The notes: a model not told the origin generated them from the sequence alone. A stretch of DNA of 64,000 bases from Halovenus marina (GCF_051414115.1 NZ_JBLKNZ010000001.1:868001-932000); one strand, 5' to 3'; positions 30,822-40,168 are shown, numbered from the stretch's first letter. Numbers and translations: made by a program.

Positions 30822-31688
30822 TCACTCCTCCGGGTTCGTGACGGTGATGACCGGAACGGGGGCCGAGCGGACGGTTTCCTCTGCGACGCTTCCGAGGAGG
30901 ATCCGCTCGGTTCCGCGCCGTCCCGTCGTCCCCATCCCGACGGCGTCGATGTCGTTGTCCTCGATGCAGTCGAGGATCGCCTCGGCGGGCGTCCCTCGTG
31001 TGACGTGTTCGACCGTCTCGTCGACCCCGTGTGTTGCTGCCCGCTCGACGATGTCCTCGACTGCCTCGGTCGCTGCCTGGCTGCCTTCCTCCTCGCTCGC
31101 TTCCTCACCCAACCCGAGCAGCGAGTCCTCGACGACGGAGAGCACGTGTACGGTCGCACCGAGGGCGGCCGCAAGCGACAGTACGTGGTCGGCTGCGTAT
31201 GTCGCCGCGGCGCTCCCGTCAGTTGGGATCAAGATGTGCTCGTAGGGAAAGGCCAACTGTTCGTCGGGTTTCATCCGCGCCGTGAGAACCGGCACGGAGG
31301 AGAGTCGGACGACTTTCTCGGAAACGCTTCCGCCCAGCACCCGGGTAACCCCCTCTCGACCGCGGGAGGATAGCACGACCAGGTCGTGATCGTACTCCTC
31401 GGCGTAGTCGGCAATCGTCGGCGCTGGATTACCCTGAACGACGTTCGTCGTGTACGCGGCACCGAGCGTGTCGAGCGTGTCTGTCGCCTCTTCGAGCACC
31501 CGCTCGCCGTGCTGGACGAGCGCGTCGACCGTTCGTCCCTCGACGACGGTGACGCTGTCGCGTGTCGTATCCGCGACAAAGAGCACCTCGATTGTCGCGT
31601 CGGCCCAGTCTGCGATCTGACACGCGTGATTGATGACCGCCGTTGCGCTCTCGCTGCCGTCGAACGGGAGGAGAATGCTGTCGTACAT
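30822..31688 (-). CDS. Tandem-domain universal stress protein
   Basis: The 288-residue protein carries two Usp domains. Domain 1 (about 1-140) begins YDSILLPFDGSESATAVI and has a partial nucleotide motif SSRGREGVTRVLGGSVSEKVV. Domain 2 (about 150-288) begins YEHILIPTDGSAAATYAA and has the full ATP-type motif GTTGRRGTERILLGSVAEETV. Only domain 2 keeps the G-x2-G-x9-G-S form with the first Gly intact. Usp proteins bind ATP or act as stress regulators in the cytosol. Start is ATG 31688. Confidence 0.9.
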   Translation of the reverse strand: MYDSILLPFDGSESATAVINHACQIADWADATIEVLFVADTTRDSVTVVEGRTVDALVQHGERVLEEATDTLDTLGAAYTTNVVQGNPAPTIADYAEEYDHDLVVLSSRGREGVTRVLGGSVSEKVVRLSSVPVLTARMKPDEQLAFPYEHILIPTDGSAAATYAADHVLSLAAALGATVHVLSVVEDSLLGLGEEASEEEGSQAATEAVEDIVERAATHGVDETVEHVTRGTPAEAILDCIEDNDIDAVGMGTTGRRGTERILLGSVAEETVRSAPVPVITVTNPEE

Positions 31689-31784
31689 TACGTGGGGGTA
31701 CGTCGAGTGTGCCCCTAATGGTTTTCACCGTGTCCCCGACCCCGGTGCAATCGAACGTGCCACTCGTAACTGGCTGGATGTGAA

Positions 31785-31792
31785 AACTATTT
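31785..31792 (+). promoter_or_regulatory. TATA-like box for mutS
   Basis: AACTATTT is centred 29 bp before ATG 31818, supporting that start over the in-frame ATG at 31791. Confidence 0.4.
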
Positions 31793-31817
31793 GCACCCGG
31801 ACGACCGGGTGACATCT

Positions 31818-34463
31818 ATGGACAGTGCGCTGGGTCCACCGGACAAGATGCGCGAGCGACGCGAGGAGTTGACGCCGATGATGGCCCAGTACTTCGAGTT
31901 GTGCGAGCAGTACGACGACGCACTCGTTCTCTTTCAGGTCGGCGACTTCTACGAGGCATTCTGTGAGGCCGCCGAAACCGTCGCGCGACGCTGTGAGATA
32001 ACGCTCACGAAGCGCGAGGACTCGACCGGACAGTACGCGATGGCTGGCGTCCCAGTCGACAACGCCGAATCGTACATCGAGCGCCTGCTCGATGCTGGCT
32101 ACCGGGTCGCCGTCGCGGACCAGGTCGAGGAACCCGAGGCCACGAGCGGCGTCGTCGACCGAGCCGTGACCCGCATCGTCACGCCGGGGACGCTGACCGA
32201 GGCCGAACTGCTCGACGACGACCGGAACAACTTCGTCGCCGCCGTCGCCGGACGCGACCGACTGGGGCTTGCCGTCCTCGACGTCTCGACGGGGGAGTTC
32301 TACGCGACGAGCGCGGGCGACGCCGAGACGATCGCAGACGAACTCGGCCGGTTCGACCCCGCCGAGGCTATCGTCGGTCCCGACGCGCCGACCGGTCTCT
32401 TTCCCGAGGACTGCCCCGTCAGCCCCTACGACCCGGCGGCGTTCGACCGAGAGGAAGCGGGCGAGACGCTCCGGTCGTACTTTGGGTCGCCCGAGACGCT
32501 GCTCGCTGGTGATGCGGAGATACGCGCCTGCGGGGCCGTCCTCTCGTATGCCGAGTACGCGCGCGGTGGCGAGGACGGAACGCTTCCGTACCTGAACCAT
32601 CTCACTCGCTACGACCCGCGGGAGTACATGTTGCTGGACGCGGTCGCGCTGGAGAGTCTGGAACTGTTCGACCCCCGGACGGTCCACGGCCGCGAGGACG
32701 CGACGCTCGCTGGCGTCGTCGACGAGACGGCCTCTGCGATCGGACGACGCACCGTCGACGAGTGGCTCCGCCGCCCGCTGCTCGACCGTGATGCGATCAG
32801 CGCTCGCCACGACGCAGTCGAGCAGTTGCGCGATTCGGTTCGGACGCGCGAGCAGTTACAGAACTGTTTGGCGGAGGTTTACGACATCGAGCGCCTCATC
32901 TCTCGGATCGCTCGCGGCCGAGCGAACGCCCGCGACCTGCGCGCCCTGGCGGAGACGCTCGCTGTGGTACCCGAAGTGCGTGACCTGCTCGCTGACCCTG
33001 GCTGTGAGAAACTCGCGGATCTGCGCGAGCGACTCGACCCGCTCGAAGAGGTCCGCTCGCTGATCGACGACGCGATACAGGAAGACCCCGCTCGCGAAAT
33101 AACCGAGGGCGGCGTGATCAATCCGGAGTACGACGATGACCTGGCGGTGCTTCGTGAGACCGAGCGGTCGGGCAAGGCGTGGGTCGACCGTCTTGAAGAG
33201 AGCGAACGAGAGCGGACCGGTATCGACTCGCTGAAGGTCGGACACAACACCGTCCACGGCTACTACATCGAGGTGACTGATCCGAACCTCGACAGCGTCC
33301 CCGACGACTACGAGCGCAGGCAGACGCTCAAGAACGCAGAGCGGTACTACACGCCGGAACTGAAAGCCCGCGAGGAGGAGATTCTGCAGGCCGAGAGCCG
33401 CGCGGACGAACTCGAATACGAACTGTTCTGCTCGGTCCGGTCGACGGTCGGGGCCGAATCCGAGCGCGTCCAGTCGCTCGCGGACGCGCTTGCCGAACTC
33501 GACGCGCTCGTCGCCTTCGGCACCGTCGCCGCCGAGTACGACTACTGCAGACCCACATTCGAGGCGGACCGAACCGTCCGGATCGAGGATGGCCGTCACC
33601 CCGTCGTCGAGCGAACCCAGGAGTCGTTTGTCCCCAACGACACGGCGCTCGACGAGTCGTCCCATCTCGCGGTCATCACTGGCCCGAACATGAGCGGAAA
33701 GTCGACCTACATGCGTCAGGTCGCGCTGGTCGCTGTCCTCGCTCAGGCTGGAAGCTTCGTCCCCGCCAGCGACGCGCGCCTGCCAATCTTCGACCGGGTG
33801 TTCACTCGCGTCGGCGCGAGCGACGACATCGCGGGCGGGCGCTCGACGTTCATGGTCGAGATGACCGAACTCGCGGACATCCTCGACAACGCCACCGAGC
33901 GCTCGCTCGTCCTGCTCGACGAGGTGGGCCGCGGCACCAGCACGACCGACGGATTCGCCATCGCCCGCGCAGTCACCGAGTTCCTCCACGACGAGGTCGG
34001 TGCGCTGACGCTGTTTGCGACCCACCATCACGACCTGACCGCCGTCGCCGCTGACCTCCCTCGGGCGACGAATCTCCACTTCGAGACGGGCCACGAAGAC
34101 GGCGACATCGTCTTCGAGCACGAACTCAGACGGGGCGGCGCGGATGGTTCCTACGGCGTCGACGTGGCCGAGATGGCTGGCGTCACGAGCGATGTCGTCG
34201 GCCGGGCGCGAACCCTCCTCGAAGCCGAGCGACCGGTGACTGACGTTCGAGCGAACCGGGCCGAACCGCAGGCGGAAACGCGTCCGGATCTTCCGGTCGG
34301 TCGGAATCGCACGGACGGTGGAGACCTCGACAGAGCGCCCACCGACCGACGCGCGCAGGTCTGTCAGCACCTGCTCGATATCGACATCGCGACGATGACG
34401 CCGGTCGAGGCGCTGACGACGCTCTCGGAGCTACAGAACCGGCTGGAGGACGGCGATGGCTGA
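31818..34463 (+). CDS. mutS: DNA mismatch repair protein MutS
   Basis: The 881-residue protein recognises mismatches. Domain I has the mismatch-wedge motif QVGDFYEAF (Phe-x-Glu) near residue 40. The ATPase domain has Walker A GPNMSGKSTYMRQ, FTRVGASDDIAGGRSTFMVEM, Walker B LVLLDEVGRGTSTTDG and the conserved FATHHHDLTA His switch. A C-terminal acidic/low-complexity segment precedes an end helix TPVEALTTLSELQNRL, as in bacterial MutS tetramerisation tails. It overlaps the next gene by 8 bp and lies close to nucS. No mutL is in the window. Confidence 0.96.
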   Translation: MDSALGPPDKMRERREELTPMMAQYFELCEQYDDALVLFQVGDFYEAFCEAAETVARRCEITLTKREDSTGQYAMAGVPVDNAESYIERLLDAGYRVAVADQVEEPEATSGVVDRAVTRIVTPGTLTEAELLDDDRNNFVAAVAGRDRLGLAVLDVSTGEFYATSAGDAETIADELGRFDPAEAIVGPDAPTGLFPEDCPVSPYDPAAFDREEAGETLRSYFGSPETLLAGDAEIRACGAVLSYAEYARGGEDGTLPYLNHLTRYDPREYMLLDAVALESLELFDPRTVHGREDATLAGVVDETASAIGRRTVDEWLRRPLLDRDAISARHDAVEQLRDSVRTREQLQNCLAEVYDIERLISRIARGRANARDLRALAETLAVVPEVRDLLADPGCEKLADLRERLDPLEEVRSLIDDAIQEDPAREITEGGVINPEYDDDLAVLRETERSGKAWVDRLEESERERTGIDSLKVGHNTVHGYYIEVTDPNLDSVPDDYERRQTLKNAERYYTPELKAREEEILQAESRADELEYELFCSVRSTVGAESERVQSLADALAELDALVAFGTVAAEYDYCRPTFEADRTVRIEDGRHPVVERTQESFVPNDTALDESSHLAVITGPNMSGKSTYMRQVALVAVLAQAGSFVPASDARLPIFDRVFTRVGASDDIAGGRSTFMVEMTELADILDNATERSLVLLDEVGRGTSTTDGFAIARAVTEFLHDEVGALTLFATHHHDLTAVAADLPRATNLHFETGHEDGDIVFEHELRRGGADGSYGVDVAEMAGVTSDVVGRARTLLEAERPVTDVRANRAEPQAETRPDLPVGRNRTDGGDLDRAPTDRRAQVCQHLLDIDIATMTPVEALTTLSELQNRLEDGDG

Positions 34464-35124
34464 CCGACGACGCTACATCGGCACGAAGCAGCTACAGACT
34501 GCCTGGACGGTGCTCGTTCTCATCGCCGTGGCGCTCGGTGTCGGTCCTTTGAGCACGTTTCTCCCGGACGTGTCGCTTCCGGTCTGGGTCGGTGCTGGGA
34601 GTGTTCTCTGGGTCGCCGGACTGGTTGCGTTCGGCCTCCGTGACCGGCGACACTGGAACCGGATGGTCGAGCGCTCGTCGTTCGAGCACCATCGCGGGAC
34701 GCGCCGCGCCGACCTGGAGAAACTCTACCGCGGACGCTCGGTGACGGTGACGACAGCCATCCCTGGCGTGCTCGCGGGCACACACCTCCAGGTCCGAACG
34801 GCAGTCGAGAACGTCGACGCTGAGTTCACCGTCGAAATCGAACGCGTCGAAAGCGACGGCTCTGACCGCGGACTCACGACCGGGAACGAATCGCTCGACG
34901 AGCGCTTCGTCATCTCCGGTCGGGAGGGAAACGTCGCCCGCTTGCTCTCTCCGGACGTGCAGGCGGCACTGATGGATCTCGAGACTTCGGGAACGCTCAT
35001 CGTCACCGGGACCGACGTCGTCTACGACGTTCCGTTCACTCGCCTGTCCGGCGGTGAACTCGAAACCATCGCAACCGTCGTCGTCGAATTTGCAGAACGT
35101 GTCGAAGCGGTCGCGGGGGCGTAA
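34456..35124 (+). CDS. Membrane protein of unknown function downstream of mutS
   Basis: The 222-residue protein has two N-terminal helices (TAWTVLVLIAVALGVG and VWVGAGSVLWVAGLVAFGL) and a cytosolic or surface domain of about 150 residues with strands such as SVTVTTAIPGVLAG, VQAALMDLETSGTLIV and ATVVVEFAERVEAVAG. I recognise no family. Its ATG is inside the mutS 3' end (8-bp overlap), so it is translated from the mutS transcript. It converges with nucS 25 bp away. Confidence 0.8.
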   Translation: MADRRRYIGTKQLQTAWTVLVLIAVALGVGPLSTFLPDVSLPVWVGAGSVLWVAGLVAFGLRDRRHWNRMVERSSFEHHRGTRRADLEKLYRGRSVTVTTAIPGVLAGTHLQVRTAVENVDAEFTVEIERVESDGSDRGLTTGNESLDERFVISGREGNVARLLSPDVQAALMDLETSGTLIVTGTDVVYDVPFTRLSGGELETIATVVVEFAERVEAVAGA

Positions 35125-35148
35125 CTACTCGAACCAAGCGAAACTGCG

Positions 35149-35880
35149 CTACGTGTCTGGCGTCGGCGCGAGCGAGACAAATTCGAGGCCGCGTTCGTCG
35201 AGCAACTGTGAGGCCCGGTCAGTCACCGAGGGTGCGACGAGGATGCCCCGAACTGTGCGCTCTGCGTGCAGGTCGCGTTCGAGTGCGTCGACGTAGCGGT
35301 TGAGTTGGCTGACCGCGTCCGGGCCGACCCGGCGGCGCTTGAGTTCGACCACGACGGCGTTTCCCGCCTCGTCCTCGCCGTAGATGTCGACCGCACCGGC
35401 GGGCGTCTCGCGCTCGGTCGCTCGCGGCTGAAAGCCCGTTTCGAGCAGCGACGGTTCCTCCAGAATCCGGTCGCGCAGATCCTCCTCGGTCCCAGAGAGT
35501 GCGAGGTCGTTCTCGTCGGTCATCGGAAAGGCCCCGCAGTGAGTGACGCGCTCGAAGGTGACCCGGAGCGTCTCGTCGGGGGTCGTTCGCTCGCTCTGGA
35601 TGACCAGTCCGTCCTTGACAGTGACGCTGTGGTCACATCCGGGCGGTTGCCAGTTGACCGGCTTCTGACCCTCGTCAGTGTGAACGAGCGCAGAGCCGTC
35701 GGGTTTCAACACGACCAGGCGGTCGCCGGGGCCGAGCGTGCTGGACGCACGCCCCTCGTAGACCACCCGACAGCGGCCGACGAGTGTGACCAGCCACTCC
35801 CGCTGTAATCCAGCCTCGACCATCTCGCAGGCGTCCGCGGCGTCGGGTCGGTGTCGCGTCAGCGCTCCCGTCTCTGTCAC
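35149..35880 (-). CDS. nucS: NucS/EndoMS mismatch-specific endonuclease
   Basis: The 243-residue enzyme has an N-terminal dimer/ssDNA-binding domain (DLVTLVGRCRVVYEGRASS-type, here WLVTLVGRCRVVYEGR; RLVVLKPDGSALVH) and a RecB-like nuclease domain with GAVDIYGEDEAGNAVVVELKRRRVGPDAVSQLNRYV in short motifs: GAVDIY (Asp), VVVELKRR (Glu-x-Lys) and SQLNRY (Gln). NucS cuts both strands at mismatches and provides MutS/MutL-independent repair in some archaea and actinobacteria. The start is GTG 35880 (VTETGALTRHRP); no ATG fits the family start. It faces the mutS transcription unit. Confidence 0.93.
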   Translation of the reverse strand: MTETGALTRHRPDAADACEMVEAGLQREWLVTLVGRCRVVYEGRASSTLGPGDRLVVLKPDGSALVHTDEGQKPVNWQPPGCDHSVTVKDGLVIQSERTTPDETLRVTFERVTHCGAFPMTDENDLALSGTEEDLRDRILEEPSLLETGFQPRATERETPAGAVDIYGEDEAGNAVVVELKRRRVGPDAVSQLNRYVDALERDLHAERTVRGILVAPSVTDRASQLLDERGLEFVSLAPTPDT

Positions 35881-35952
35881 GTGATTCGGTAGCGCGCACG
35901 GACACAAAAGGACCACTGTTGCGAACTGCGAGTGTTTACGACTGTCCTGCAC

Positions 35953-36495
35953 TCACCTCCGAAACTTTGCGGCGAGCGCGCGTCCGACCCCGACCGTTCT
36001 GGACGCAACCGACCGCGCGAGCGTCTGAACCGCCGTCTGCTCGGTTATCAGCCCCGCTGTGACGGCATCGCTCGCGACGAGTTTGCGCGTCCGCGTCGTC
36101 TGCAGCAGACGAGTCGCTTCGTCGGGGCTGGTCACCCGGACGAGCGCGCCACAGGTCGCGCTGGCCGCCTGCTCGGAGACGTCTGTCCCTGGCGCGCTCG
36201 GCAGGCCGAACCACAGCGGAAGCGCCACGCCGACCGTCCACGGCGAGCAGAGATAGACGACCTCGCAGACGAGATAATCGAGGGAGTTCGGGACTGTAGC
36301 GAGTGATTGCCGCCCCGCTCTTTGCCAGGTCTGGGCTTCGAGCACGCTGAGCCGTTCCGCTGGCGTCCCTGCAAGCACTGCCGAGCGAACCGCTTCCCGT
36401 CCACCCCAGTGTGAGCGATACTGCTCGTAGGCGCCGTCAGGTCGCCAGCACAGCGCGACGGCACGTTCACCCACGCCTGTCACCGTCCACGACAC
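35953..36495 (-). CDS. Haloarchaeal protein of unknown function (DUF6735-like)
   Basis: The 180-residue protein starts GERAVALCWRPDGAYEQYRSHWGGREAV, which resembles haloarchaeal DUF6735-type openings (Rxx(V/A)xYxRPDGxYxxxxSHWGG). Further on are SLDYLVCEVVYLC and ALPLWFGLP. The C-terminus is Ala/Thr/Arg-rich. It contains several Cys and Trp residues but no catalytic motif I can name. Family name is from memory and tentative. It is upstream of nucS on the same strand with 72 bp between. Confidence 0.7.
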   Translation of the reverse strand: MSWTVTGVGERAVALCWRPDGAYEQYRSHWGGREAVRSAVLAGTPAERLSVLEAQTWQRAGRQSLATVPNSLDYLVCEVVYLCSPWTVGVALPLWFGLPSAPGTDVSEQAASATCGALVRVTSPDEATRLLQTTRTRKLVASDAVTAGLITEQTAVQTLARSVASRTVGVGRALAAKFRR

Positions 36496-36589
36496 GCTGA
36501 CCTGACGACTGCCAACGCTGGCACAGTCCGACGTTCATCACGCCACGCTGGCTGCCTGATCGGATAAAAACCTCCGGGGTGGCTTCCGT

Positions 36590-36760
36590 CTACTCTTCTT
36601 CCCGGTCGTCACCGACGATCAGGTTGTAGAGTCTGATCAGAAGGAGAATCGGCAACAGCGGAATGATGAGCACGACCATCCCGAGGAACATGAGCCAGCC
36701 GATGAGTCCCATCCCGCTTTTGCTCGTGGGTGGGCGGACTTCGCTTACACTCTCTGTCAT
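36590..36760 (-). CDS. Small single-helix membrane protein
   Basis: Translation from ATG 36760 gives 56 residues: a polar start (MTESVSEVRPPTSKSG), one long hydrophobic segment (GLIGWLMFLGMVVLIIPLLPILLLI) here split as GLIGWLMFLGMVV and LIIPLLPILLLI, then RLYNLIVGDDREEE. This gene is short enough to be missed by length cut-offs, but the codon pattern, clear helix and charged ends support it. It may be a small membrane-associated regulator; no function is known. It lies upstream of, and divergent from, dnaK. Confidence 0.65.
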   Translation of the reverse strand: MTESVSEVRPPTSKSGMGLIGWLMFLGMVVLIIPLLPILLLIRLYNLIVGDDREEE

Positions 36761-36942
36761 TACCCGGTGCTACCGGACGGTGGGCAAAATAGGTTGCTGT
36801 GTGGAGTGCAGTCACGGGTCCGCTACTCGGTCACTTACTGTCGGTCCATAGTCTATGGAAAACCGTCCGACGGGCGCGGAAAGCACCCACTCGACGGACG
36901 GCAAAACCGCAACGCGCGAGCCAGTTATGTCGTCTAGCAACC

Positions 36943-36948
36943 TTTAAA
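36943..36948 (+). promoter_or_regulatory. TATA box for dnaK
   Basis: TTTAAA is centred about 21 bp before ATG 36967 and 30 bp before ATG 36976. A start of transcription near 36971 would make ATG 36976 the first usable start codon. Confidence 0.55.
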
Positions 36949-36975
36949 CGGAACAATCGGGTACGCATGAACAAC

Positions 36976-38943
36976 ATGACGAGCAACAAGATTCTTGGTA
37001 TCGACCTGGGGACGACAAACAGCGCGTTTGCGGTCATGGAAGGTGGCGACCCGGAGATCATCGTCAACAGCGAGGGTGACCGGACGACGGCCTCGGTCGT
37101 CGCGTTCTCGGACGGCGAACAGATCGTCGGCAAACCTGCGAAAAATCAGGCCGTCCAGAACCCCGAGAACACTATCGAGTCGATCAAGCGCCACATGGGG
37201 GAGGAGGATTACACGGTCGAACTCGAAGGTGAGGAGTACACGCCCGAGCAGGTCTCTGCGATGATCCTCCAGAAGATCAAACGCGACGCCGAGGAGTATC
37301 TCGGCGACGACATCGAGAAGGCGGTCATCACGGTTCCGGCCTATTTCTCCGACCGACAGCGTCAGGCCACGAAAGACGCCGGTGAGATTGCTGGCTTCGA
37401 TGTCGAGCGGATCATCAACGAACCGACCGCGGCCTCGATGGCCTACGGTCTCGACGACGAGTCCGACCAGACCGTGCTCGTCTACGACCTCGGGGGCGGC
37501 ACCTTCGACGTGTCGATTCTCGAACTCGGCGGCGGCGTCTACGAGGTGGTCGCGACCAACGGCGACAACGACCTGGGTGGCGACGACTGGGACGAGGCCA
37601 TCATCGACTGGCTGGCCGAGGACTTCGCGGACGAACACGGGATCGACCTGCGCGAGGACCGACAGGCGCTCCAGCGACTCCACGAGGCCGCCGAGGAGGC
37701 GAAGATCGAACTCTCGAACCGCAAGGAGACGACGATCACCCTCCCCTTTATCGCTGCTGACGACGACGGCCCGAAGGATCTGGAAGCCTCGCTCACGCGA
37801 GCGAAGTTCGAGTCGCTCACCTCGGATCTGGTCGAACGAACCGTCGACCCGACCGAGCAGGCACTGGAAGACGCCGGATTCACCAAGTCCGACATCGACG
37901 AGGTCATCCTCGTCGGCGGGTCGACGCGGATGCCGATGATTCAGGAGAAAGTCGAGGAACTGACCGGCAAAGAGCCGAAGAAAAACGTCAACCCCGACGA
38001 GGCAGTCGCGCTCGGCGCGGCCATTCAGGGCGGTGTCCTCTCCGGAGACGTCGAGGATATTGTGCTGGTCGACGTGACGCCGCTGTCACTCGGCGTCGAA
38101 GTCAAGGGCGGTCTCTTCGAGCGCCTCATCGAGAAAAACACGACGATCCCGACCGAGGAGTCGAAGATCTTCACCACGGCGCAGGCCAATCAGACGCAGG
38201 TGCAGATCCGCGTCTTCCAGGGCGAACGCGAGATTGCCGAGGAAAACGAGCTACTCGGCGCCTTCGCGCTCTCGGGCATCCCGCCAGCGCCCGCAGGCAC
38301 GCCACAGATCGAGGTGACGTTCTCCCTCGACGAGAACGGCATCGTGAACGTTGAGGCCGAGGACAAAGGCTCGGGCAATAAGGAGGACATCACCATCGAG
38401 GGCGGCGTCGGTCTCTCCGACGACCAGATAGAGGAGATGCAGGAGGAAGCCGAGAAACACGCCGAGGAAGACGAAAAGCGTCGCGAGCGCATCGAGGCGC
38501 GCAACGAGGCCGAGTCGACGATCCAGCGTGCAGAGACCCTCATCGACGAAAACGAGGAGGAACTCGACGCGGAGATTCAGGAGGATATCGAGGCGGCAAT
38601 CGAGGATCTGGAGGCGGTCGTCGAGGACGAGGACGCGACCACGGAGGACCTCGAAGAAGCGACCGAGGAACTCGCTGACGAACTGCAGGAGATCGGCAAG
38701 CAGATGTACCAGCAACAGGCCGCCGAAGGCGGCGCGGGCGGCGCTGGTGCGGCAGGCGCTGGCCCCGGCGGGATGGGCGGCGCTGGACCGGGCGGGATGG
38801 GCGGTGCAGGTCCCGGCGGAATGGGTGGTGCTGGCGCAGGCGGTGCCCAAGGCGCAGGCGAGGAGTACGTCGACGCCGACTTCGAGGACGTCGAGGACGA
38901 GGAGAGCGCCGACGACCAGTCCGACGACGAAAGCGAGGAGTAG
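36976..38943 (+). CDS. dnaK: Hsp70 chaperone DnaK
   Basis: The 655-residue ATP-driven chaperone folds and protects cytosolic proteins with DnaJ and GrpE. The nucleotide-binding domain has ILGIDLGTTNSAFAVM, VYDLGGGTFDVSIL, and ILVGGSTRMPMIQ. The substrate domain contains VTPLSLGVEVKGG, and the C-terminus has three PGGMGGAG repeats then an acidic tail (EDEESADDQSDDESEE). I chose ATG 36976 (MTSNKILGID) from the TATA spacing; ATG 36967 adds three residues. dnaJ follows 91 bp after. No grpE lies in the adjoining genes, though grpE-dnaK adjacency is common. Confidence 0.97.
   Translation: MTSNKILGIDLGTTNSAFAVMEGGDPEIIVNSEGDRTTASVVAFSDGEQIVGKPAKNQAVQNPENTIESIKRHMGEEDYTVELEGEEYTPEQVSAMILQKIKRDAEEYLGDDIEKAVITVPAYFSDRQRQATKDAGEIAGFDVERIINEPTAASMAYGLDDESDQTVLVYDLGGGTFDVSILELGGGVYEVVATNGDNDLGGDDWDEAIIDWLAEDFADEHGIDLREDRQALQRLHEAAEEAKIELSNRKETTITLPFIAADDDGPKDLEASLTRAKFESLTSDLVERTVDPTEQALEDAGFTKSDIDEVILVGGSTRMPMIQEKVEELTGKEPKKNVNPDEAVALGAAIQGGVLSGDVEDIVLVDVTPLSLGVEVKGGLFERLIEKNTTIPTEESKIFTTAQANQTQVQIRVFQGEREIAEENELLGAFALSGIPPAPAGTPQIEVTFSLDENGIVNVEAEDKGSGNKEDITIEGGVGLSDDQIEEMQEEAEKHAEEDEKRRERIEARNEAESTIQRAETLIDENEEELDAEIQEDIEAAIEDLEAVVEDEDATTEDLEEATEELADELQEIGKQMYQQQAAEGGAGGAGAAGAGPGGMGGAGPGGMGGAGPGGMGGAGAGGAQGAGEEYVDADFEDVEDEESADDQSDDESEE
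38764..38835 (+). repeat. Three tandem 24-bp units encoding PGGMGGAG in DnaK
   Basis: The C-terminal tail of DnaK contains three exact peptide copies of PGGMGGAG, with synonymous differences in the DNA. Such Gly/Met-rich tails vary in length between haloarchaeal DnaKs and sit between the lid and the acidic end. Confidence 0.85.
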
Positions 38944-39034
38944 CTACCCTGTCGTTCGGGGAGCGCGTCGTGATTGCTATCGGTTTCGAACCCGGACAGC
39001 TTTAGTGTCCGAATCGAGTAGACCAGCATAACTG

Positions 39035-40168
39035 ATGACGGAGGACTTCTACGACGCACTCGGCGTCTCGCGGGATGCATCCGATGAGGAGATCCAGGAC
39101 GCCTACCGCGAGGCAGTCCGGAAGTACCACCCGGACGTGAGCGACGACCCGGAGGCCGAGGAGAAATTCAAGAAGGCAAAGACGGCAAAGGAGGTGTTGA
39201 CAGACGACGAGAAACGCCAGATGTACGACCAGATGGGTCACGAGCAGTTCGTCGAGGCCGAGAAACGCGGCGCGACCGACAGCGGCGGTCGCAGAGGCGG
39301 TGACCCGTTTGGCGGTGGCGGCGTCGGCGGGATGGGCGACATCTTCGACCAGTTCTTCGGCGGTGGCGGCCGCTCGCGTAACCGACCACAGCAGGGCAAG
39401 GATCTGAAGACGCAGCTCGAAATCGATCTGGAAGACGCCTACCGCGGTGTCGAGAAACAACTGACGGTCACGCGACCCGAGGAGTGCGACGAGTGCGACG
39501 GACGCGGTCATCCACCGGGAACTGATTCGCACACCTGTCCGGAGTGTAACGGGCAGGGCCAGCAGACCCGCGTGCAGCAGACGCCGTTCGGTCGAATGCA
39601 ACAGACGGCGACTTGCCGCCGCTGCGAGGGCGAGGGCACTATCTACGACGAGACGTGCTCGGTGTGTCGCGGCGACGGTGTCGTCCGGAACGAGGCGACT
39701 CTCTCGGTCGAGATTCCGGCGGGCATCCGCGACGGACAGAGCCTCCGGATGGACGGCGAGGGCGCGCCGGGCGAGCGCGGAGCGCGCAACGGTGACCTGC
39801 TCGTCGAGATCAGCATCGCAGACCACCCCGACTTCGAGCGCGACGGCGACGACCTGAAACTGCGGGAAGCGGTCTCCTTCCCGCAGGCGGTCTTCGGCGA
39901 CACCATCGAGATCGAAACCTTCGACGGCCCGGTGGAGATGGACCTTCCGGCAGGCACACAGAGCGGCGAGACGTTCCGTCTCGAAGGGAAGGGGATGCCC
40001 CGACTCCGACGCCGGGGGCAGGGTGACCTTCTGGTGAACGTGCAGGTTGTGACGCCCGAGAACCTCAACGCGGAGCAACGCGAGGCTCTAGAGCAGTTTG
40101 CCGAGGCGGGCGGCGAAGAGATAGACATCGACCAGGGCTTTTTCGACAAACTCCGCAGTAGCTTCTGA
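39035..40168 (+). CDS. dnaJ: Hsp40 co-chaperone DnaJ
   Basis: The 377-residue type I DnaJ stimulates DnaK ATPase and delivers substrates. The J domain has YREAVRKYHPDVSDDPE with the essential HPD, followed by a Gly-rich region (GGRRGGDPFGGGGVGG). Four zinc repeats follow: CDECDGRG, CPECNGQG, CRRCEGEG and CSVCRGDG. The C-terminal substrate domain has the GEGAPGERGARNGDLLVEI segment, seen here in blocks. It lies between dnaK and the adenylate-enzyme-like gene. Confidence 0.97.
   Translation: MTEDFYDALGVSRDASDEEIQDAYREAVRKYHPDVSDDPEAEEKFKKAKTAKEVLTDDEKRQMYDQMGHEQFVEAEKRGATDSGGRRGGDPFGGGGVGGMGDIFDQFFGGGGRSRNRPQQGKDLKTQLEIDLEDAYRGVEKQLTVTRPEECDECDGRGHPPGTDSHTCPECNGQGQQTRVQQTPFGRMQQTATCRRCEGEGTIYDETCSVCRGDGVVRNEATLSVEIPAGIRDGQSLRMDGEGAPGERGARNGDLLVEISIADHPDFERDGDDLKLREAVSFPQAVFGDTIEIETFDGPVEMDLPAGTQSGETFRLEGKGMPRLRRRGQGDLLVNVQVVTPENLNAEQREALEQFAEAGGEEIDIDQGFFDKLRSSF

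Noticed and set aside
32856..34370. 504-residue open frame antisense to mutS
   Set aside because: Shadow frame; mutS has all expected motifs and the opposite strand has none.
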